64,000 nucleotides of DNA from Lomentospora prolificans (Eukaryota > Ascomycota > Sordariomycetes > Microascales > Microascaceae). Below the pieces are notes generated by a model, which did not search any database, was not told where the DNA came from, and saw nothing but the letters and a program-made list of their open reading frames with translations. The translations under genes were made by a program, and so were the position numbers. Positions 59,217 to 64,000 of this stretch are shown piece after piece; the first letter of the stretch is position 1; every line of letters begins with the position of its first letter. The stretch covers positions 1,798,001 to 1,862,000 of the forward strand of contig JARFXM010000009.1 of assembly GCA_029532625.1 (NCBI GenBank), read 5' to 3'.

Positions 59217-62200
59217 ATGGCTAGCACACTCCCACAGAAGCGAGTGCTGGCCGACACCACCAACTCGAAACAGAATATTCCTTCGGCCCCGTCCTCAGCA
59301 AAGAAGCGCAGGGTTGAGCCTCCCTCGTCCTCTCAACCCCGATTTCCCACCTCCCAGAATGATCCCCGCTCCAAGTTGAGCTCCAGCCAGGTCAAGAGCG
59401 TCTTCGAGTCCGACGTGCTTGAGAAGCTCTCCCAAGATGTTTCCGAGCTCAAGAATAATAACGCCGAGAAGGACCAAGTCTGGGATCGCCCACCGCTCGA
59501 CGACTTTGTGCCCTCTCGCGACAATATCTGCTTCCAATCTATCGATGCCGAGGAGGGGTACCTGTCGGGTGGCAGGACGACGGTCAGACTGTTTGGTGTC
59601 ACAGAGAAGGGCAACTCGGTCATGTTGCATGTTACAGATTTCAAGCACTACCTCTACGTTCCGGCTCCTGTGTCGTTTCAACCAAGCGATTGCGCAGCGT
59701 TTATGGCATATTTGGACGCCCAAGTGGAAAGCGATCAGTCCGCCATTCATTCCGTTACCGTTGTGATGCGCATGGACATTTACGAATACCAGGGCAACAT
59801 CGAAAGCCCTTACCTTAAGATTACAGTCACTGATCCAAAACTCATGCCGAAGGTTCGATCGGCAATCGAAGACAATCACGCAAATTGGAAGGGAATGTTC
59901 CCTCTCAACAAATTTAAGAAGGTGACGACGTACGACAACATCCAATACGTATTGAGGTTCATGATTGACTGTCATGTAAGTCGTGGTAACCCCCTCTAAT
60001 GGCTCGAGATGCTCGGCTCTCTCTAACGCGTCCTCTGTAACTAGGTCCAAGGTATGGCTTGGGTCGAGGCTCCTGCCGGGGCGTACTCTATGATTCCCCA
60101 ATCTTCGAGACAGTCTAGCTGCCAAATCGAAGCCGAGATATCATACAAAAACCTGATCGCACACAAGCCCGAGGGCGAGTGGTCCAAAATTGCGCCTCTT
60201 CGGGTCATGTCATTCGATATCGAATGTGCTGGTCGCAAGGGCATCTTCCCTGAACCTGACCAGGACCCTATTATCCAGATTGCTGCTATCGTCACTAGGT
60301 ATGGGGAAAGCAAGCCGTTTGTTCGCAACGTCTTTTGCTTGGGTTCGACCAGTTCTATCGTCGCGACGCACGTTCTCGAGTTCAGGAACGAGGCAGACAT
60401 GCTGAAGGAATGGCGAAGATTCCTCGTCACTGTCGACCCAGATATCATCACTGGCTACAACATTGCAAATTTTGATTTCCCCTATCTCCTTGGCAGGGCC
60501 CAGCATCTCAGGGTCCCTGGGTTCCAATACTGGACCAGGCTTCCGAGCGTTCAGACCAAGATCAAGGAGACCAAGTTCTCCAGCAAGCAGATGGGCAACC
60601 GAGATTCCAAGGCGGTCAACACAAATGGGCGGCTGCAACTTGATCTTCTTCAGCTTATTCAGCGCGATCACCACTTGCGTAGTTACACTCTCAATTCCGT
60701 CTCTGCTCACTTTCTGGGCGAACAAAAGGAAGATGTCCACCACTCGATGATTACGGAGCTGTTTAACGGTACACCAGAATCGCGACGCCGTTTGGCGCTG
60801 TACTGTCTGAAGGACGCGTACCTTCCCTTGCGCTTGATGCAGAAGCTGTCCTGCTTGGAGAATTATACCGAAATGGCAAGAGTCACGGGTGTGCCCTTCA
60901 ACTTCTTGTTGTCGCGCGGTCAGCAAATTAAGTTCGTCAGCCAACTGTTCCGAAAGGCCCTGGAACAAAAGCTCGTTGTACCCAACATGGCGACTCAGGG
61001 AACGGACGAACAATATGAGGGTGCCACCGTCATTGAGCCTGTCAGAGCCTACTATAAGGTGCCCATCGCCACTCTCGATTTCGCATCCCTATATCCCAGC
61101 ATCATGCAGGCGCACAACTTGTGCTACACCTCTTTGGTGACGCCTGAAAAGATAGAACAATTCAAGCTACAGCAGGACGACTACATTGTCACGCCCAATG
61201 GTGACATGTTCGTCACCGCCAAAGTGAGGAAGGGTATTCTGGCCCAGATTCTTGAGGAACTCTTGTCTGCGCGAAAACAGGCAAAGAGGGAGCTTGCAAT
61301 CGAGACGGACCCGTTCAAAAAAGCCGTGTTGAACGGTAGGCAGCTTGCCCTGAAGATTAGCGCCAATTCGGTTTACGGTTTGACGGGTGCTACGACCGGC
61401 AAGCTGCCATGTCTTGCCATTGCGCGAAGCACCACCAGTTTCGGCCGTCAGATGATTGAGCGAACCAAGAATGAGGTTGAGGCGCATTTCTGCATCGCCA
61501 ACGGCTACAAGTACGATGCTCAAGTCATTTATGGTGATACTGATTCGGTCATGGTCAAGTTTGGCACAGAAGACCTGGCTGAGGCCATGAAGCTAGGCGA
61601 AGAGGCTTCCAAGCTCGTCACGGAGAAGTTTATCAAACCTATCAAGCTCGAGTTCGAAAAGGTGTACTACCCCTACTTGCTGATCAACAAGAAGCGATAT
61701 GCTGGCCTGTACTGGACTAGGCCTGACAAGTACGACAAGATGGATACCAAGGGTATCGAGACTGTTCGCCGAGATAACTGTACCCTTGTGCAGACAGTTA
61801 TTGAGAAGGTGTTGAAGATGATTTTGATCGATCGAGACGAAGACTCTGCCCAAGAGTAAGCCTACCCCTCTTCCCCGTTGACTCATTGGTGCGTTCTAGA
61901 AATCCCGATCACTAACTTTTCCTACAGGTATGTCAAGGACACCATTTCCGACCTGTTGCAGAACAAGATTGACATGTCAAAACTGGTCATCACTAAAGCG
62001 CTCACCAAGGACGACTATGCGGCGAAGCAGGCCCATAGCGAGCTTGCGAAGCGGATGAAGGAGCGAGACCCCGGTTCGGCACCTGGTCTAGGCGACCGAG
62101 TCGCATATGTCATGATCAAGGGTGCTGCAGGATCTAAAAACTTTGAGAAGTCGGAGGATCCCATCTACGTGCTTGAGCACAACGTGCCCATTGATACCAA

Positions 62201-62669
62201 GTATTATCTCGACAACCAGCTGGCCAAGCCTCTTGGTCGTATATTCGGGCCCATTCTTGGCGAAACCAAGGCTCGTGGGCTGTTAACAGGCGCCCATACT
62301 CGTGTTGTCTCAGTGGCGGCGCCTACCATCGGTGGTCTGATGAAATTTGCTAAGAAGACGCAGACTTGCATGGGTTGCAAGAAGCCGCTAATGGGCAAGG
62401 ACGAGAGCGGTGGTGCCGTGTGCTCGCAGTGCGCGCCCCGCGTGGGCGAGCTCTACAAGAAGACACTCGACAAGGTATCCGACCTAGAGGTCCGATTTGG
62501 CCGGCTGTGGACCCAGTGCCAGCGATGTCAGGGCAGTCTACACTGTGAGGTCATCTGCAGCTCCAAGGATTGTCCCATCTTTTACATGCGTATGAAGACG
62601 AAGAAGGACTTAGAGGATGCCGGGAAGGACTTGTCGAGGTTCGACTGCGACAAGGCGGCGATGTGGTAA
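59217..62669 (+). CDS. POL3: DNA polymerase delta, catalytic subunit
   Basis: The B-family polymerase that synthesises the lagging strand and proofreads it in the nucleus. Exons are 59217-59975, 60045-61855 and 61928-62669, giving 1103 residues, the usual family length. The 3'-5' exonuclease shows MSFDIECAG (Exo I, near residue 309), ITGYNIANFDFPYLL (Exo II) and YCLKDAYLPL (Exo III). The polymerase core has LDFASLYPSIMQAHNLCY (motif A, near 597), LKISANSVYGLTGA (motif B) and IYGDTDSVMVKF (motif C, near 749). The C terminus holds the CysA zinc site CMGCKKPL...CSQC (from about 1003) and CysB CQRCQGSLHC...CSSKDC, which binds an iron-sulfur cluster and the B subunit. The N-terminal 40 residues include a basic KKRRVEP that could act as a nuclear localisation signal. 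All active-site residues look intact. Confidence 0.97.
60026..60031 (+). promoter_or_regulatory. ACGCGT word in intron 1 of the polymerase delta gene
   Basis: A perfect MluI cell-cycle box sequence overlaps the likely branch-site region (CTCTAACGCG) of intron 1. One six-base match can occur by chance, so any regulatory role is speculative. Confidence 0.2.
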
Positions 62670-63386
62670 CTTGGAAGTACACTTGTGTAATCTGAGGGGC
62701 GGGAGATGAGAGTAGGATAGGAAGGACGGGATAGGATTGGCGTTCTGGGCATGGCTAATGCAGTTTGGAAGTCTAGTATATGGACATGGGAACCCTGATA
62801 GATGTAGTGCAGTATCACGAACCGAGTATAATGAATGAATCTTGTATCATCAGCCGCATCTTATAACCGTAACCAGGTCGTATGGGTGGAGTGGTAGTGA
62901 TGATGACTGGGAGACGCAAGATTGTGGCAACCAATTGATTGCGCATGTTTAGTTAGTATCCAAGATTTCCATTGTGCTATTTGTTCTTCAGCATATTACC
63001 CAGTTAATAGTCTAACTTTCCGGCTGCTCTAAATCACTTTCTGCTTCGATAAGCCAGGAAGACTCGAATCATGATGATAGCAATCTCTCTTCCTTACAAA
63101 AAAGTGGATGTACCCTTGTACACATGCGCCACAACACCAGCCACAGAATAGGCGCAAGGCCCCACTTAGCCTGGCGCACGCCGAGCGCATCCAACCCTTG
63201 GAATCCAATTCAGCCCACACAAATTTTGCGGAAAACCCTCTCTCCTCTAGCCGAATTATTTTCACAACCATCACGCACCCAACAGCCCTCTTTTCCTCCC
63301 CCCGGCCAAAAGTCTTCCGAGTTTCCAGCAACGTCAACCGCCAAAACACTTCTTCGACGACTACCAGTCAATCCAGATATCCAAAA
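62670..63386. promoter_or_regulatory. Intergenic between POL3 and RPS29
   Basis: 717 bases without a gene. The last 150 bases are strongly pyrimidine-rich (CCTCTCTCCTCTAG, CCTCCCCCCGG), as expected of a ribosomal-protein gene leader and promoter. Confidence 0.5.
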
Positions 63387-63848
63387 ATGTCTCACGAGAA
63401 CCTCTGGTACTCCCACCCCCGCAACTACGGCAAGGGCTCTCGCAGCTGGTAAGGACCTAATTCAAATCCTTCAACACATGATAGGCAACCCCCCCCTTCC
63501 CAATGGACTCAGCTCGACGACGCTGGCGATGCAAGAAGCAGGGACGAATCGATGGATGCATTGAATAAGGGACTATGGAGAATTTATGCTGATTTTTTTT
63601 TCTCCCCCTCGAATAGCCGTGTCTGCAAGCACAAGGCTGGTCTCATCCGCAAGTATGGCCTCGACCTCTGCCGTCAGTGCTTCCGCGAGAAGGCCAAGGA
63701 CATTGGTTTCAACAAGGTACGAATATCCATGGAAAGACCGATCATTCCGCTGCCGCTTCACTATGCCTCCGACGATACACGCTCTCGAGAGGGAAACCGG
63801 GGCTCTTGGCGGATATTGGGTCTAACATCTAGAATCTAGTACCGTTAA
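63387..63848 (+). CDS. RPS29: 40S ribosomal protein S29 (uS14)
   Basis: A zinc-binding protein of the small ribosomal subunit head. Exons are 63387-63448, 63617-63716 and 63840-63848, giving exactly 56 residues, the known length for fungal S29. The protein begins MSHENLWYSHPRNYGKGSRS. Four zinc ligands are at C21, C24, C39 and C42 (CRVCKHKAGL and DLCRQCF), and it ends DIGFNKYR. The first intron (168 bases) interrupts the codon for C21 and the second (123 bases) leaves a last coding exon of only nine bases (Tyr, Arg, stop). The splice sites GTAAGG/ATAG and GTACGA/CTAG are usable and keep the frame. The upstream pyrimidine-rich leader fits strong ribosomal-protein expression. The 152 bases after the stop hold 3' flanking sequence up to the window edge. 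Confidence 0.95.
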
Positions 63849-64000
63849 ATACTTGACTTTGAAAGCCGCCCGTTCCCTAGACTCCCCGACCACTCTCCCG
63901 CTTCTAAAGAGATATAGAACCGACCCGGCGCATCTTTGGGGGAGGAAATGAAGAACCTATTGCTTTTTTTTTTCCTTGCAACGGTTTAATTCTTATTAGA

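Noticed and set aside
60210..61013. Long minus-strand frames opposite the polymerase delta gene (also 59295-60125)
   Set aside because: They are shadows of the strongly conserved plus-strand coding sequence.

Overview
The window reads as nuclear DNA of a filamentous ascomycete (Pezizomycotina, probably a Sordariomycete; the order is not determinable from the sequence alone). The genes are eukaryotic, with short introns of about 65-420 bases. Donors are mostly GTAAG-like, branch sites are mostly CTAAC and acceptors are mainly CAG or TAG, plus a few AAG. Leaders are pyrimidine-rich. A fungal Zn2Cys6 regulator and several single-copy fungal housekeeping genes are present. There are no operons, no CRISPR arrays, and I found no tRNA, 5S rRNA or intact transposon.

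Layout. 0-5 kb: the first two exons of the rRNA-processing nuclease LAS1 (minus strand, cut by the left edge), then an acidic-tailed low-complexity protein of unknown function (minus). 5.2-21.6 kb: about 16.4 kb in which I can support no gene, with only low-complexity tracts and short recurring words. 21.6-29.3 kb: a pfkB/ketohexokinase-like sugar kinase (minus, six exons, with a one-base frameshift in a G run), a short kinesin-3 type motor (minus), an AT-hook protein (plus), and an aprataxin/HNT3 DNA-repair hydrolase (minus). 29.3-41 kb: NAD kinase (plus), a class II (4EHP-like) eIF4E (minus), and a large DEAH helicase with UBA and RWD regions (plus). 41.7-43.9 kb: a Zn2Cys6 transcription factor (minus). 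43.9-51.4 kb: another gene-poor stretch. 51.4-64 kb: a small membrane protein, an intramembrane rhomboid protease, the DNA polymerase delta catalytic subunit and ribosomal protein S29, all on the plus strand.

The genes do not form a pathway cluster. Many are core informational genes: rRNA processing (LAS1), translation (eIF4E, RPS29, possibly the helicase), replication (polymerase delta) and DNA repair (HNT3). The rest are unrelated metabolic, motor and regulatory genes. I do not see a biosynthetic cluster, a defence island or a clearly new system. The observations most worth checking are the single-base disruption of the sugar kinase, the large gene-free intervals, and the dispersed GGCCAGC words, which include a local array carrying repeated GTAAGT.
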